Origin: Megalonaias nervosa
Lineage: Eukaryota; Mollusca; Bivalvia; Unionida; Unionidae
Assembly (NCBI GenBank): GCA_016617855.1
Contig: JAECUM010016919.1
Span: 1 to 64,000 of the forward strand
Direction: 5' to 3'
DNA length: 64,000 nucleotides
Part shown: positions 1 through 12,303 of the stretch, piece after piece
Layout of the letters: each line of letters starts with the position of its first letter
Position numbering within the stretch: the stretch's first letter is position 1
Translations under genes and position numbers: made by a program
The notes under the pieces: generated by a model
What the model saw: the letters and a program-made list of their open reading frames with translations, nothing else
Database searches by the model: none
What the model was told of the DNA's origin: nothing

Positions 1-690
1 AATGTTTACTGTAAATAGTATGAGTATTTATGAATATATATTCTGGTGATTTTTAAAAACATTTATCAAGCACTTGGGCAATTAACAGCCAATAAGAAAA
101 CATAAAGTTGAGTCATTTTAAACATTAAGCATAATATATTGATATCTCTCTTGGCCTTTCTCATTATACCTATTGATGTACCTTTCAATTCATGAGCATG
201 AAAAGTAAGAGATCATTCACAGGTTAGGTATAACAAATATCTGTATTCATGCAGAATGTCAAATCCTTTAAATATCATTACTTATCAAACATAAATAATA
301 TACAGATGATTGTAACATTTGATAGTAAATGTATATTTGTAATATTTGAACATCAATAAAATAAACAAAATTGTCTTGATGATCAATGTATTAGTTCCAT
401 AAGAAACTGGGGGTGAAGCATCAGATGGGAAAATTTGTATATGTAGACTTGGGCTTTCATTTTCAAAAATAAACCTCTGTATGTAAAAGTTTAACATAAA
501 TTTCTAATATGTGCTTATTGTCAGGTAGTAGCTTATTATCATGGGTGAATTAGTTTGTTGTATTCAACAATAGCAGGTTGTGTAAAAAAATTGACTTCTT
601 TTGCTTAAAGGGTTTTCATCAATAGACAAGATTTCTGCTGTACTGCCATGTATACTTTTGCAAATGATCAAACTGTACTTTTGTTATAAA
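1..690. other. No gene recognised
   Basis: This AT-rich stretch shows no convincing coding frame before the first transposase exon. The left end of the decayed DNA transposon that follows could lie here or before the window start; I found no terminal inverted repeat. Confidence 0.5.
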
Positions 691-693
691 CAG

Positions 694-1470
694 GTTTTTG
701 GTAGTTTCAATAGACTTGGATGGTGCCAAAGTATTGGTGTCACAAGACGAAGAATAGATGGTCTGCTGCAAGATTTTGACAGTAAGGTTAAGCTTTGGAG
801 AGATAAATTGTCAGGAAATGAAAGAGGTATAAACCATGGTGAACATGATACAATTTTCTATATGTAATGTCCATGACATATTGTAGTATATTATATTTTG
901 TATCCACACCAACTTAAAAAATGAGTATCATACTAATTGTTTCCTTTATTTTCCTTTTCAGTTTTGATAATTTAAAAGAGTTATTGTGAAAAGAATTTGA
1001 ATTTTTGTGTATCATTCATAAAAAGTATGTGTCAGTTCTTACACACATATTTGTCTCTTTGTTGAAATGTTATCTATGTCATGATACTTATTTTTCTGGC
1101 CACCTAAGGATATAAAGTTCAACAACGCATCATCCAAATCCTGGCTATATACTGTCTCTAATTTAGCACAAAAGTGAGACACTTAAAAAATAAGGCATAA
1201 CAGTTTTCTTTGTGGTGTTTACAACTATAAATTTTATTAAACAGCACAGGCATTATGACAGTAAAATTATACATATTCTTTCCTTTTTTAGAAAATGCAG
1301 ATGAAACTTCGGATGAGTTGCCCGAGTTAGAGTCTGTTTGGGAAGATGAAGAGGAGAAAGATTTGGTATAGGAAGAAGAGCAGGAGGAGGAGGAAGATGA
1401 AGAGGAAGCTGAGGAAGAAGAAGTGAATCTAGTTCAGTCCAAGAAAGTGATGAGTTGACTAGTGTAGATG
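694..1470 (+). pseudogene. DUF6589-type transposase, N-terminal exons (broken)
   Basis: Two probable exons. The first, about 694-826, follows an AACAG acceptor and ends at a GTATAA donor; it encodes a segment around FNRLGWCQSIG and a basic KVKLWRDKL stretch, resembling the N-terminal part of DUF6589 proteins. The second, about 1292-1470, follows a T-rich TTTTTTAG acceptor and ends at GTATAT; it is a very acidic Glu/Asp-rich linker. A TAG stop sits inside the acidic exon in the expected frame at about 1367, so the gene is not functional as it stands. The family match is by eye and the exon borders are inferred from splice consensus only. Confidence 0.45.
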
Positions 1471-2526
1471 GTATATTCTGATGAATAATCAAATCATTTG
1501 ATTTATATATATGCACATCTGAAATTTACTGTTTTTAAAATAATAATAATATTTCTCATCATTGCTATCATCATCAAATTTATAGTAATATTTTTTTCTG
1601 AAAAATGTCATAAATAAACCAACAAGTTTAAAAATCAAATAGATTCAAATTTCTGTCACAGCATGTAAATACTATGACTAGGGGAAAGTTACCAATAATA
1701 TACTGCAGTTATTTCAGATATAACAAGGTAGGTGAGATAGCCAATGGACCGGTGTCATTACGGTCAGGTTTGATGGGAAAAAATCATGCCAGATATGCCA
1801 ATAATTAACTTGCAAAAATCATTGCAACGGATTTTAATTCACTTATGTCACTATAGCCTTTTAAAATATTACAAAATTTGAAATTGACACTCAAGAAGAT
1901 ATTTGATATATTGGAACTTCAAAATCTTTGACTTTCTGAAGACCACAGTTTGAAACCTATGCATGTCAGTTACATTTTAAGATCACAATTAGACGCAATG
2001 CTAACTTAATTTAGGCATTATATCTTCAAATATTATATTAGTTTGACTCTTTGCAGCATTCAGCAAGGAAAAATAGGTCACAGTGACTAATTGTTATAAC
2101 ACTAACGACTTTTTTCATATTGATAATTACATTGTCAAACTTTAGTCATCCAAGTAAATTTTAATCTTTAGGCAAGGCATTTGTAGAGAATGTGATAAGA
2201 GTGCTCCTTGCATAATCATACCATTCCATGTGGTCAGTAGGTCCTTTTGTCTTATTAAAAGTTGTTCCTTTGCTGTATAATTGTTATTGCCATTAGCAGA
2301 AACAATTGGTATAGATATAAGCTTAGTTGTCTAATAACTCTTTACTATGTTTTGGAATGAATTGTCACCATATCCACTATACACACAACTCTTTTCTGTC
2401 ATTTTTATTCAGCTTAATGTTTAATGTTAGTGTCAAGCAACCATACAGTGGAAGGAATGACTATTATCATACAAAGCGCTCTCATTTAAAATTTCAGTTT
2501 CAACTGAAGTAACAACTGAGTCAGTT

Positions 2527-2865
2527 ATGTGGCCTACTCCCAACACTAACCAAAATTTATACTTTGATATTACTTTTGATAACATCAACCAGAAGATTGG
2601 TGTCTGGCATCATGTGAGGGGAAAGAGAAATGCCATGTTGAACATGGTACAGGGATTTGCCACACTTGAAAGGATTGGCAGTTATGGGATGTCAAATGTA
2701 TCACAATTATAGTTACATATTGTCAAATCTGAGACATCTTACATTTTCTGTGCAATATTCTGCAAATTATAGGTAATGAATGATAAATGCTTTTCATTTA
2801 GGTATAATTTACCTACTGTTAAATTTTATAAACAATAACAAATAAAACTTGTATGAGAAGAATTG

Positions 2866-2920
<55 letters not shown>

Positions 2921-3578
2921 CCACATAAACATGGTAAAATTAATGAGCCCTGTATCATATATTTATGATTATTGTTAACCTCTGTATTATGAACACACAT
3001 TTAAAAGGGACACATGTTATGACCAACTGAATATGCTTCACTAACATATTAACTATTTGTTAACTGTCAATATATGTCAGTGTAAATAAATTTAACGAAT
3101 TTAAAAAATAATACATTTAGACAGGTTTGATTGTTCACTTTAAGTTAAAATCTAATTTCAGTCAAACAGATTGCTTGCATATGCACTTTAGTTCAATGTG
3201 GAATTAAGTTGTCAGCTAATTTATGACTAGATATTGTATTGTGTGAACCCTTATTTAAAGATCAAATTACAATAAACAAATATATCCAATGCAGCGTTGT
3301 TTCTTCATATAAGTTTCTATTTCTTATAGGTTCCATTGGGCATCCTAAACAAAGATGAATCTACTACAGCAGGTATGACTGAGATACTGGAGAGTTACAA
3401 GGAGTATGTCCCTGAGAATGAGGATGGGGATTCACTTTTACTTTACTGTGATGGCTTGAGATGTGAGAAGGTCAAAGGGGCTCAACGGGCTCGAATAAAC
3501 GAAGCTGGCAGGTGGGCGCGACTTGACCTGTTTGAGCCTGCCATGCAGGAGTGGCACAGATGACTCATGTTTCTCCAG
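2527..3578 (+). pseudogene. DUF6589-type transposase, central exons (broken)
   Basis: Two coding islands. About 2527-2712 encodes a stretch with YFDITFDNINQKIGV and VRGKRNAMLNM, matching the DUF6589 region that usually reads as aspartate-containing 'DN' before a basic segment. About 3330-3578 starts after a TTCTTATAG acceptor and encodes LNKDESTTAGMTEIL, YVPENEDGDS and CDGLRCEKVKGAQRAR, typical of the conserved DUF6589 core; it ends at a CAG/GTGTAA donor. A TGA stop interrupts the exon just after EWHR, and reading continues beyond it in the same frame with LMFLQ, as expected for the family. This is a clear nonsense mutation. The intervening 600 bases, which include a TA microsatellite, are intron-like. 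Confidence 0.5.
2868..2920. repeat. (TA)n microsatellite
   Basis: An uninterrupted TA dinucleotide run of about 50 bases inside an intron-like stretch of the transposase pseudogene. It generates a spurious minus-strand Tyr-Ile frame. Confidence 0.95.
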
Positions 3579-4356
3579 GTGTAAACAGGAAGAAAGTAAA
3601 AATTTCACAACATATCGTTTATATTGATTGATAATTGCAGTAAAACCTGCTGTTGTAGAGAGGTAAATATGAAAGTCACCTCACTGTTCAGAAAGGAAAC
3701 CATTCAGGGGTATATCCTGTCATATTTAAATAAAATAACCCTTTTATATATATGGTACCAGTCAATTAATAATAAATTGGTGGGATCCTTTCAGTGTCTG
3801 TTATATACAGGTTTTATGGTATGACATTTGGAATACATTGTATCATCTTTAACATAAGCTATTAAGGTGTACTACAGAAAGCATGCAGTATCGGATTATA
3901 TATCGCACTTTGCTGTGCAACTAGCAACATAGCTTGTTTTGCAAGTCCAAAAGACTTTCATCAGCCTATTACTGTGTAACACTTGAAAAAGATTAACAAT
4001 TTTGTTAGTATAAAGAGACTTAGTAATATTATGAAATGTCCAAAGGATACCAAGAAGGGTACCAGATTTGTTAAAAATAAAATCTGGATGTGTATCTTTT
4101 AATTCTGCCTATTGCTGACTTTTAAATTTATCCCTTCAGGCACAGTTTAGTCACTACATCATATTCAGAACCAATTTTACTATTTCAAGAGTCAGCAGAC
4201 TTTATAATCAAAGAAAAATTACTAAATTCATGACAAGATATTTTTCTTCATCAGGACACATATGATGAACTCTTCAAGTTTTGAAAGTCACAGAGAGAAG
4301 GGAACATTATACAATCTTTAGCAAGTGTATGACCATAAAGGTGTTACAAAAACATA

Positions 4357-5460
4357 ATGAATTGTTTTGACAAAGCAGAGGCACTGTTAGAGTTTGTGAC
4401 AGAGGGTTATATCATATTGTATGCAATGGAACTATCAGGTGTGACAGAAATTCATGATATACCTAAAGGCTTTCCTGACTCACCAGAAGAAAGAAGAAAG
4501 TATAGAGATGAGCTATCAAAAAGAATTGTGGAAAAAGTATATGAGAAGGTGAACACCAAGGAAGTCATTCATGTTGCAGCAGAACCAGTGATTGATGATG
4601 GGGATTATTGTATATGCCGGTTAGATGCTGGTGGACCTATGGTTTATTGTAACAACCAATATTGTCAGAGAGGTTCCTGGTTCCATCTGGAGTGTTTAGG
4701 TATGGAGGAAGATGATGTACCAGAAGGTGAATGGTTCTATTCAGAGGAATGCAGGAGGGAGCTTGAGTTAAGTTTAAGCTGGAGAAAGAAGATGACAGCT
4801 GATAGACTTAAAGATGCCAAAATGAATATGTCAAGAGATTAATTTGGAGGAGTTTAAATGATATAGCTCGACATGATGCTGTAAAAGAAAATGATGGTCC
4901 CAGAATAATAAGGTACTGGAAATTTGACCTTTTTGAATTTTATGAAAAGAACCACCCAAAGTACCTGATATCTGGCCTCAGGCTGATTGCAAACATTGCT
5001 AGAGCAACATCAAAAAGACTAAAACATCCCTTGATATGGGAAAGGACAGTCAATTTGAAGGGAGGAAAAGGAATAAACATTCCCAAGGACCTACATTGTG
5101 AACATCTAAACAGAGTATAAGGAGAGTAGTAGGGATGCTGGAGGCCAACTCACCACTGACACAATCAACAGGCACAGCCAGATGTTAGGAGTAGGAAAGG
5201 CTGTTAATCACATGTTTGATGAGAAAGTCATCTATAGGCCATTCAACACTCGAAAAACTAGAAAGGTTCATAGAAAAAAGACATACTTTGAATGGTTCAA
5301 ACACTGAAGTCTCAGAACTTGGTCAAATATCAAAGTGGAAGAGCATTCCAAGGTTTTGAAGATCTGAAAGTGGTCAGTGGAGTAAGATTTCCTAAAAAAT
5401 TCAAGGAGAGACTGTTGAGACATATTGACAATATGGCAAAGTTACGTGAAATAAACAATT
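4357..5460 (+). pseudogene. Transposase C-terminal region with PHD finger
   Basis: The open part, 4357-4842 (161 codons), begins with NCFDKAEALLEFVTEGY, a DUF6589 C-terminal motif, and continues into a PHD-type zinc finger: CIC, then a YCNNQYCQRGSWFHLEC core and a final Cys in EECR, giving the Cys4-His-Cys3 spacing. The usual WYCxxC at the end of a PHD finger is altered to WFYSEEC, so one zinc ligand appears lost. A frameshift at about 4842 moves coding to another frame, which continues with DUF6589-like motifs (ARHDAVKENDGPRIIRYWKF; GGKGINIPKDLHCEHLNR) to about 5.45 kb. PHD fingers bind histone H3 tails, so the ancestral protein may have targeted chromatin; that is inference. Confidence 0.6.
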
Positions 5461-5577
5461 AGCCACCATAGTTAGCCTTTATTCAGTAAAACTGAATGCT
5501 TGAAGTCATAAACTGTACGCCTTTCTCCTATATAAAGCATTTAAACAACTGAGCCTGAGGGTCTGTAATGAATAAAT

Positions 5578-7568
5578 TCAATGTAAATAAGAATGAATCA
5601 GGTCATTCTTAGACTTATTTCTGTTTGGACATTCACACTTAGACATGCAGTTTATGCAGCAGATGCACATTTGACATTGGCATGTGTCTGCACAGTCTTT
5701 TGAACAAGATTTAAAGTTTTTCATTTTGTCTATTTCTGTATCAGTTTTGGAGCTTAGTGAAAAATATTTCAAACAATAAATCCTCTGGCATTCAGGTGTA
5801 GTTGCCAAACTTCTCAGGTGGGCTCGACTTGGACAAGAGCATGTTGTCCTTTTGGCCTGTTTCCTGCAGTTACCACAAGGGATGGCAATACTTCTGGGGA
5901 ATGCATAACATAATGTAAGACAAAGTCGGCCATCTTGTCCACATAGTCCAACTTCCTGCCACAACTGGAGCAATGTTGGCAAAAACACCATATTACTACT
6001 ATGGACACATCTCGAATACCTATTCCCATACCTACTGCTATAGTAGCAATCAGAATTCTGATGGTACTGTCACTTCTATGGAAAATATTCATAATACACT
6101 CCTTGGATGATGTATCTGTGTGTGCATGAACTATTTCAATCAAACGATTCCCTATTGCCTTTTCCCCATCATAAGCTTTATCATTAAGTGTGGAATGAAA
6201 ACATATATATAGTCGTTCACACATGCTTATACAGTTTACATATATTATGACTTTTTTTCATCATACGTCCATTCCAAATAATCTCAGTTTTTACCCATTC
6301 CAGTTCCTCTTCATATTCTTCAAAACATTTGGTGGCACAAAGCTGAATATTTGGCCTGCAAAAGTATAAAATGTATGCAGTTTTATAGACAGACATATAC
6401 ATTAATCAAATTTCTTAAAGATGACTTTCATAACATGCATTAAAATTACAAGCCCACTGATTATTTCATACAGCTTCTTAAAATGTATAGGTGTAATATT
6501 TTAACCAATTAGATTCCTTGCCTAGCCCATTCGGGTCTTATCCAAAGGTAATAAATCAGTCTCACCAATTTTAACTTATGGAGAATTATTATATCAGGTT
6601 TAATGCATCTGTTCTAGTAATATTGTAAAAGCCTGATTTTACAAAAGAAATGTTGCAAAAAATAAAACAGATTGAAGATATATGTACAAAAAGCTTTTAT
6701 CCACTTATGTATCATGATAAAATATCTATGAAATGTACAACAGTTACTTTCTTTAGTGATGGTTGCTGAAATAATTATATTTGTTGCAATATGTATATAT
6801 TACATACCTATTTGGTAATACAGAAACAACATTTAGTTTGTCATTTGTCAGCCCTAGGGTTCGTGCAATATCATTCTTTATTTCAGTTGTTGCAGTTGCA
6901 GTCAGTTTTATTACTGGTCATTCAGTAATACTTTGGAGTACTCCAACCTCTAGGTACTCTTCCCTGAAGTCCATCCCCCTGAAACAAATCACAACCAGAA
7001 TATTCTAAAATAAGTTTATTTAAATTTATATTATTAGATATTATTGATGGATCCAATTTCATAATTTAAAATAAACATAAATCTTTATAGGGTCATCAAA
7101 TACATTTTTCCAATCAGTATGTAAATGCCTATTTTTTTACTCCTTGATATTACATTTATTTCAAAGTTAAGCTTGTATCTTGCTAGAGTAAAATTTTATA
7201 CACCTTTGCTATACAACAGAGTTATTAAAAACTTCATACCATTCAGATATGCAGTGGGTTTCATCATATGCAACCACACACAACTTTTCTCTGTATGCAT
7301 TGTCCAGTAAACCTTTCCAGTGCCTTGTAACGATAGCTTCTGGGGAGGCTATTAACACTGTTGCACATCCACATTTTTATGGCTGCAAAGAATAAATTGT
7401 GGCATAAGTAAGTTTGTAGCATGAAAGAAAGTACATTAAAGTGAAAAAGTAGTGTTAAAGTATCATAGTCATGTGCTATTTATCATGGTGATCATTATGT
7501 TTCATATATTTGTGTGAATTGACCAAAGCTTTTCCAACTGATAGTAAACTCTTTAATGTATAAATGAC

Positions 7569-7618
<50 letters not shown>

Positions 7619-8386
7619 TGCTTACCATCTATATATCTATGTCTTCTTTCTCAATTCCTTCATGGATTTCATATGCTTTAATGTTATGGTCTTTCAATGT
7701 TTTCACCTGATCAATTATCAGTTATTTCAAAAGTGATATGACCAAACTTCTGTGTTGCTTAGGACAGTGCATCTGCAATAAAACTGGTTTGCTAAACTTT
7801 GTTTCAAAATATATAATTTGTCTTACCCAAAAATTATCTTATTGTAATTAACATATATCACTGTGCTCAACTTAAATGTGGACATTCAAAACATTTTCAA
7901 CATTATGTATGTACATTACTTTTATATTACACAATTTTATATTTTTAGCATTATACATGCATACCTGCTATTACATACAGACAATCTTTTCATATATTTT
8001 CATAGCACAAAATTATAGTGTATATGAAATCAACATAACTTATCAGCATTTATTCAGTGTAAATCACACTAATGTGAGTTAACTCTCTTTTCTTTCCTTA
8101 CCTTGTCCAACATCATTGGTGGGAGAATGTAGCATACACTTTTCCCATATCCAGTGGGAAGGATGGCAAATGTGTCACTTCCATTGATAACTGATTTTAT
8201 TATCTCACACAGTTTTTCTTTAATATTAAAGTAATATCCCTTTCCTTGAAGTATCTCAATGGCAAGAGCTTCCACGTATCCGTCTTTACCTGCCATGTTC
8301 CAATACTGGTTTATGCACCAAACCTTCTTTTCCAGTGTTACAGAAAGAAGACAAAAACTCGAAGATATTGAATGCAAGTCACGCAA
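5578..8386 (-). pseudogene. RecQ-like SF2 DNA helicase, multi-exon pseudogene
   Basis: Read right to left. Exon 8102-8386 holds Walker A in ILPTGYGKSVCYILPP and ends at AAG/GTAAGG. Exon 7626-7772 resembles the next RecQ block (SLVISLLK, then a stop, then LIIDQVKTL). Exon 7240-7382 carries the Walker B/DExH box as VAYDETHCISEW. Exon 6808-6978 has MDFREEYLEVG and KLTATATTEIKNDIARTLG (motif III). The last coding stretch from 6355 leftward has IRILIATIAVGMGIGIRDVSIVV (motif V) split from motif VI, which reads WQEVGLCGQDGR with both usual arginines changed (expected GRxGRDG). Frameshifts lie near 6240 and 5990. A Cys-rich tail follows at 5578-5720. It is probably the helicase partner of the adjacent transposase. 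Confidence 0.75.
7568..7618. repeat. Compound (TA)n(CA)n microsatellite
   Basis: A TA run passes directly into a CA run of about 25 bases. It lies in an intron of the helicase pseudogene, immediately beside a splice donor at 7620-7625. Confidence 0.95.
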
Positions 8387-8774
8387 TGTCTACAATAACA
8401 TGAAAGAACACATAGTTTTCAACATATTAATTGAGATGACACCAGCCCGAAACATGTCGCTGTCGCATCATCCTGGAAACCACATGTCAACGCGGTTTTG
8501 TTGTTATCACGTGACTATTTGACCTGTGACATTATATGCATATCGGCCGCGAGATTTGGTTAGTCATGTGACTAGCAATGCAAATGGTGCGATCGAGGTC
8601 AATTTTCATCAACGCTGTAGTTTCGTCTCGTCTGACAACGGATTAAAGACAAAATCGGTGTTATACTTGTAATTTCTGAGAAGATAAATTATTTCCCTAT
8701 CGATTTAATGTAAGTATGGCTCAATGTAAGGTCATTTAAGTTTGCTAGGCCTAATAGTAGGCGAGTACCCTATG

Positions 8775-8794
8775 CCGACACCAAATGGTGTCGG
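8775..8794. other. Perfect short hairpin
   Basis: Eight-base perfect arms CCGACACC / GGTGTCGG around an AAAT loop. It lies between the helicase and polymerase remnants, about 85 bases from where recognisable polymerase sequence ends. It may mark an element junction or a small terminator-like structure; its role is unknown. Confidence 0.5.
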
Positions 8795-8879
8795 TGAATT
8801 CCAACTTTTCGATACGGAATGGACTCTGATCCTACGCCCAACATAAAAAACCAAATATCAAAAATGGGGTGTCAAGGGT

Positions 8880-11800
8880 CAGACGAAACCCGGACTACTG
8901 GAAGTAGCGGGAAGGTTCTGTCAAATACTCCGTCTTGGGTAAACACGATCGCTGTGCGATTTTGCCCCACAAACAATTTAACATCACTTTGGCAAACGAT
9001 CGCCTTCCTTCGTTTTTCTCCACGTGGTCTAAAGTGATGTCTTCCTGCTCCCAGTATTTCTCTCTGAATTTCTTATGGTCTTCGAGGATCTGTCACCAGA
9101 AAGGATAGCCGCTGGCTTCTTGTTTCAGTTTCAAAAAGGCATCCATGTAGTCTGCGAAAATGCCTTTCTGAGTCTCGTCGCCCTTGTGGTATTTTTTTGT
9201 CTTGGGAAAGTGGTAAATTTCGTACACTTCTAACAGTTGGTATCCCAAGTCCAGAGCTTTGAACAATTCCACGCTGACCCACGTTCCTGTCAAGGCGTGT
9301 TCTTCTTAAGTGTGATGACAAGGTTGGTCTTGATTGCACGTTTCGGCACAAGTACAGCATAAGGGAAACATCAGTTTTCCTTGCCAATGGTGAGGTAAAA
9401 CGGGATGGTACAAGTTCATGGGAGGCAAGACTTTGCACTTGATCAATCTTTCGCACTGTCGATGTGTTCCGTCGGCAATTGCGGGTGCCTTGCGGGAAAG
9501 CGACAATATTTGCACACGTAAGGATACAAGGAACACAAGTCCAAGTATTTGATTTCTTCTCCTTTCTTCTAGTTGACTTGGTACAGCAAACAGGTGGCAT
9601 TCGTCCGTCCTCCGTACAAACTGTCCCTCGGGTTCAGTGGGTCCACTAGCTTGTAACTTTACACGATGCGTTTAAACTCGGGATCGGTTTTCAAACGGTG
9701 ATCGTACTCGTGTTCCCACATTTCCACCACTTGGTATCCTTGCTGTTCTAACTTCAAACACAGCTGAAAAGGTGCCTGGTACAAGTCTTCCATGGTCCGT
9801 TGTAAAAACTTATTTTTAGTGTCACGTTGAGGGTAGCAGATGGGACAACCGTGAAATAAGCAGCCGTTAGACTGGTACACCATGTTGGGGTTTTCTAAGT
9901 CCCAACCATCCACCGAATACCTTCCGATGGTCTTTTCGCCTCCTCCGTTGCGGGCGTGTTGGCTCCATTTGTCTTCCTTGTCTCAAGTAATGAAGCCAGC
10001 GTAGGGCTTTGACCGAGTATTGACGTTTGACAAAGTTCGTCGTTTGAGGGCTTATGACAACCAGGGTGGTTTCGAGCATGAATCTTTGGCGGTATACCAA
10101 GGAACACGCTTTGGCAATGGTGCAGTCTTCGTTCAAAAGATCTATCCCTCCGTGTTCCATGAATAATTCTCGAAATTTTCCACAGCAATGCCGTGAAATG
10201 TCCACGTCGGAACGACAATACTTTAACATTTCTTCTTGAAAGTCGAAGGTGTCCGAGGCGTGAGTCTGGTACCAAGCGTAGAAAGCTTCTCGTTGTTCGG
10301 TGCGCATGTTGTCGGGGTTGTAGTAGTGAGCCTCAGGCAAATGGGGTAGAACCGCGTGTTGATTGGCTTCGGTATTGAAAACGTGCGGGAAATAGCCTTT
10401 GGTCATTTCCGTCATTCCAAGCGTTTTAGGCGTTTGGCTTAAAGGCATGGCCAAGTAACTCATCGAATCTTTAAACTGTACTTGTCCCACTTGCATGGAA
10501 ATGATTTTGGCTCGTTCAAAGTCACATTTGGACGTTATGTACTTTGTTCCGAATAGTATCTGAGAAAAAAATTGCCCATCGCATCCAGAGAAATTGTGAG
10601 CCATCACCGTGGCATAGCGATGGGAATCTCCGTAACGTTCGATGTCTTCTTTGCTCCATGTCTCCTTGACGGGTTCTAAGACCCATTGGGCGAAATCGGC
10701 CAGCGTGTTCCGTCCACGAAAGATTTTTTTCACGTCCTCCAGGAATCTTGCTACCGTGAGGGCAATGACTAAAGATAGGTTCTTGGATGCACTTCTTGCA
10801 CGCTCGATGAGCCCAGCAGAAATTAGGAATGTGAACGCCAGTCTCTTGCATGCATTCGAAATCGAAAAAGATGAAATTCCCTTTCTCTGGTCATCTTTGT
10901 CCTCTTGTTTGAAATGGTATTTTCGATGTAGCATTCATGTTCCAAGTCCACGGTTTGGTAACATATGCGACATTGTTTCTTTCCTGGACATACGTGAGTC
11001 TTGGCACAAATGGTACGTATGCCTTGTCCACAAGTACGATACAGTCTCAGGAGTTGACAAGCACTTTTCCGCTGAGAACCTTGCGTCTTCAAATTTTATT
11101 GGTAACAGGTTGGGCTGACAAAAGTGCGCTGACAAGCTGGGCAATTCACTCGTTCTTGTCCGACGTCAAGACAGGGTTTAGAGGCCAAACCTCGCTCACA
11201 TTTCTCACAGTAATAACTGTATTACAGGAATCCGGTGATACTGGTAATGGCATCGCAATATTCATCGTGATGATAGACGTGAATGTATTTTGCGTCTTTG
11301 ACATTTTTGCCTCGAAACAACAGAGGTCCGCGCCCTTCTTGAGGGTGCACTTTCAAGGTGTAGCGTAGAGCCAACACGTGTTGCAATTCTTGCATTTCAG
11401 GAATGCCACAGGGTGTGTCTTTGGATATCTCCGCTTGCTGTAACAGGAGTTCTGCTTCTCTTCTTTGTTTGATTTGGTTAGATTGTTGAATGTACTCCCC
11501 GTCTCTTTTCCATTCTACCGTGGCGTTCTTGTCGGCATACGTTCGTCCTACCACGTTGGCACGGGCTAAACACATCTGGTCTTGAGTGTTGTTCATTTGA
11601 ACGAGGCTGCGCTTGATGCTACGAAGGTCGTCCACCAATAACGCCTTTTTGCGTTGTCCGGTCCCTTGGGGAAGAGAAACTTGGGTCATGAACAGTGTCG
11701 CTTTGCCATCGGTGATGTGAAACATGTTGTTGGATTGTTGCACGTGTTGAATATCGGTGATGTGAAACTTGTTGTTGGATTGTCAGTTCTGATGGGCTGC

Positions 11801-12116
11801 TAAACTCGATCCAAATGGAGGACTTCAAACTGTCGTGATGAATGGAAAGTCTCAAGCGATCGTCTTCTTTGGCTTCACATTGCTGTTTCAGTGTGGTTTG
11901 CAAAGTATCCCACACATCGGTGATGAACTATTCTGCTCTCTCCAGCGGTACGTCGGACTTGAAATCTTTAAACTTCACCGTGTACGTGTAGGCCGTGGTT
12001 CTAAACTTTCTAGAAGAGCGTTTTTCCGTCTCTCGAATGTGGTAATACTTTTCGGGTGATAGTAGTGACTTTTGCTTTGGTGTAGACTCTCTGGGTCTGG
12101 ATTCTGGCTCACTCAT
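8880..12116 (-). pseudogene. pPolB: Protein-primed DNA polymerase B (Polinton type), truncated and frameshifted
   Basis: Replicates Polinton DNA from the ends using a protein primer. It starts at ATG 12116, overlapping the stop of a small upstream ORF. In order on the minus strand: an N-terminal region with KRSLVQMNN and CLARANVVGRTYADK; a Cys-rich zinc segment near 11.0-11.15 kb (HVCPGKKQCRIC); exonuclease motif I (FDFE) near 10.87 kb, reachable only through a frameshift; motif II as AHNFSGCDGQFF; motif III as KYCRSDVDI; FHGCPICYP-type Cys block near 9.87 kb; TGTWVSVEL and a Lys/Glu-rich block near 9.1-9.3 kb; then polymerase motif B as MLNCLWGKIAQRS near 8.95 kb. A stop follows soon after and no motif C (DTDS) is found, so the C-terminus is missing. 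At least four frame changes break the gene. Confidence 0.85.
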
Positions 12117-12238
12117 GTCATCTTCAAAATCGCTGGAATGGATTGAGCCAAGACTTCAGCTACTGTGCGAGGCGATAAGTCACGTTTCTGTCTCTTACTT
12201 TCTTCTCCTTTCTTCAATAAATGATGCGACCGTTTCAT
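12113..12238 (-). CDS. Small basic ORF overlapping the polymerase start
   Basis: A 41-codon minus-strand ORF whose TGA overlaps the polymerase ATG by a few bases, the compact arrangement common in viral genomes. It begins MKRSHHLLKK and ends with an AEVLAQSIPAIL helix. It is rich in Lys/Arg at the N-terminus and I recognise no domain. It could be a real small protein or the C-terminal remnant of the longer broken ORF upstream. Confidence 0.35.
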   Translation of the reverse strand: MKRSHHLLKKGEESKRQKRDLSPRTVAEVLAQSIPAILKMT

Positions 12239-12303
12239 CTTGACTGCAAAAAGTCAAATGACTACATTTGCAACGCCATGGACACCTTTAAAAAAACAAC
12301 AAC

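Larger units (their letters stand above)
694..8386. mobile_element. Decayed Academ-like DNA transposon (DUF6589/PHD transposase plus RecQ-like helicase)
   Basis: Two gene remnants face each other and converge near 5.5 kb: a plus-strand transposase-like gene whose fragments resemble DUF6589 proteins with a PHD finger, and a minus-strand RecQ-family helicase. Both keep plausible GT/AG exon borders but have in-frame stops and frameshifts. A transposase paired with a helicase recalls the helicase-bearing Academ group; that classification is inferred from memory of the family and not from a search. I could not find terminal inverted repeats or target-site duplications, so the true ends are unknown. 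The bounds given are those of the recognised coding pieces. Confidence 0.5.

Noticed and set aside
4357..4842. A host PHD-finger gene
   Set aside because: The same frame carries DUF6589 motifs and continues in a shifted frame into more transposase, so it belongs to the transposon.
8069..8386. A host RecQ helicase gene
   Set aside because: Downstream exons have stops, frameshifts and lost arginines in motif VI, and the gene sits against a transposase.
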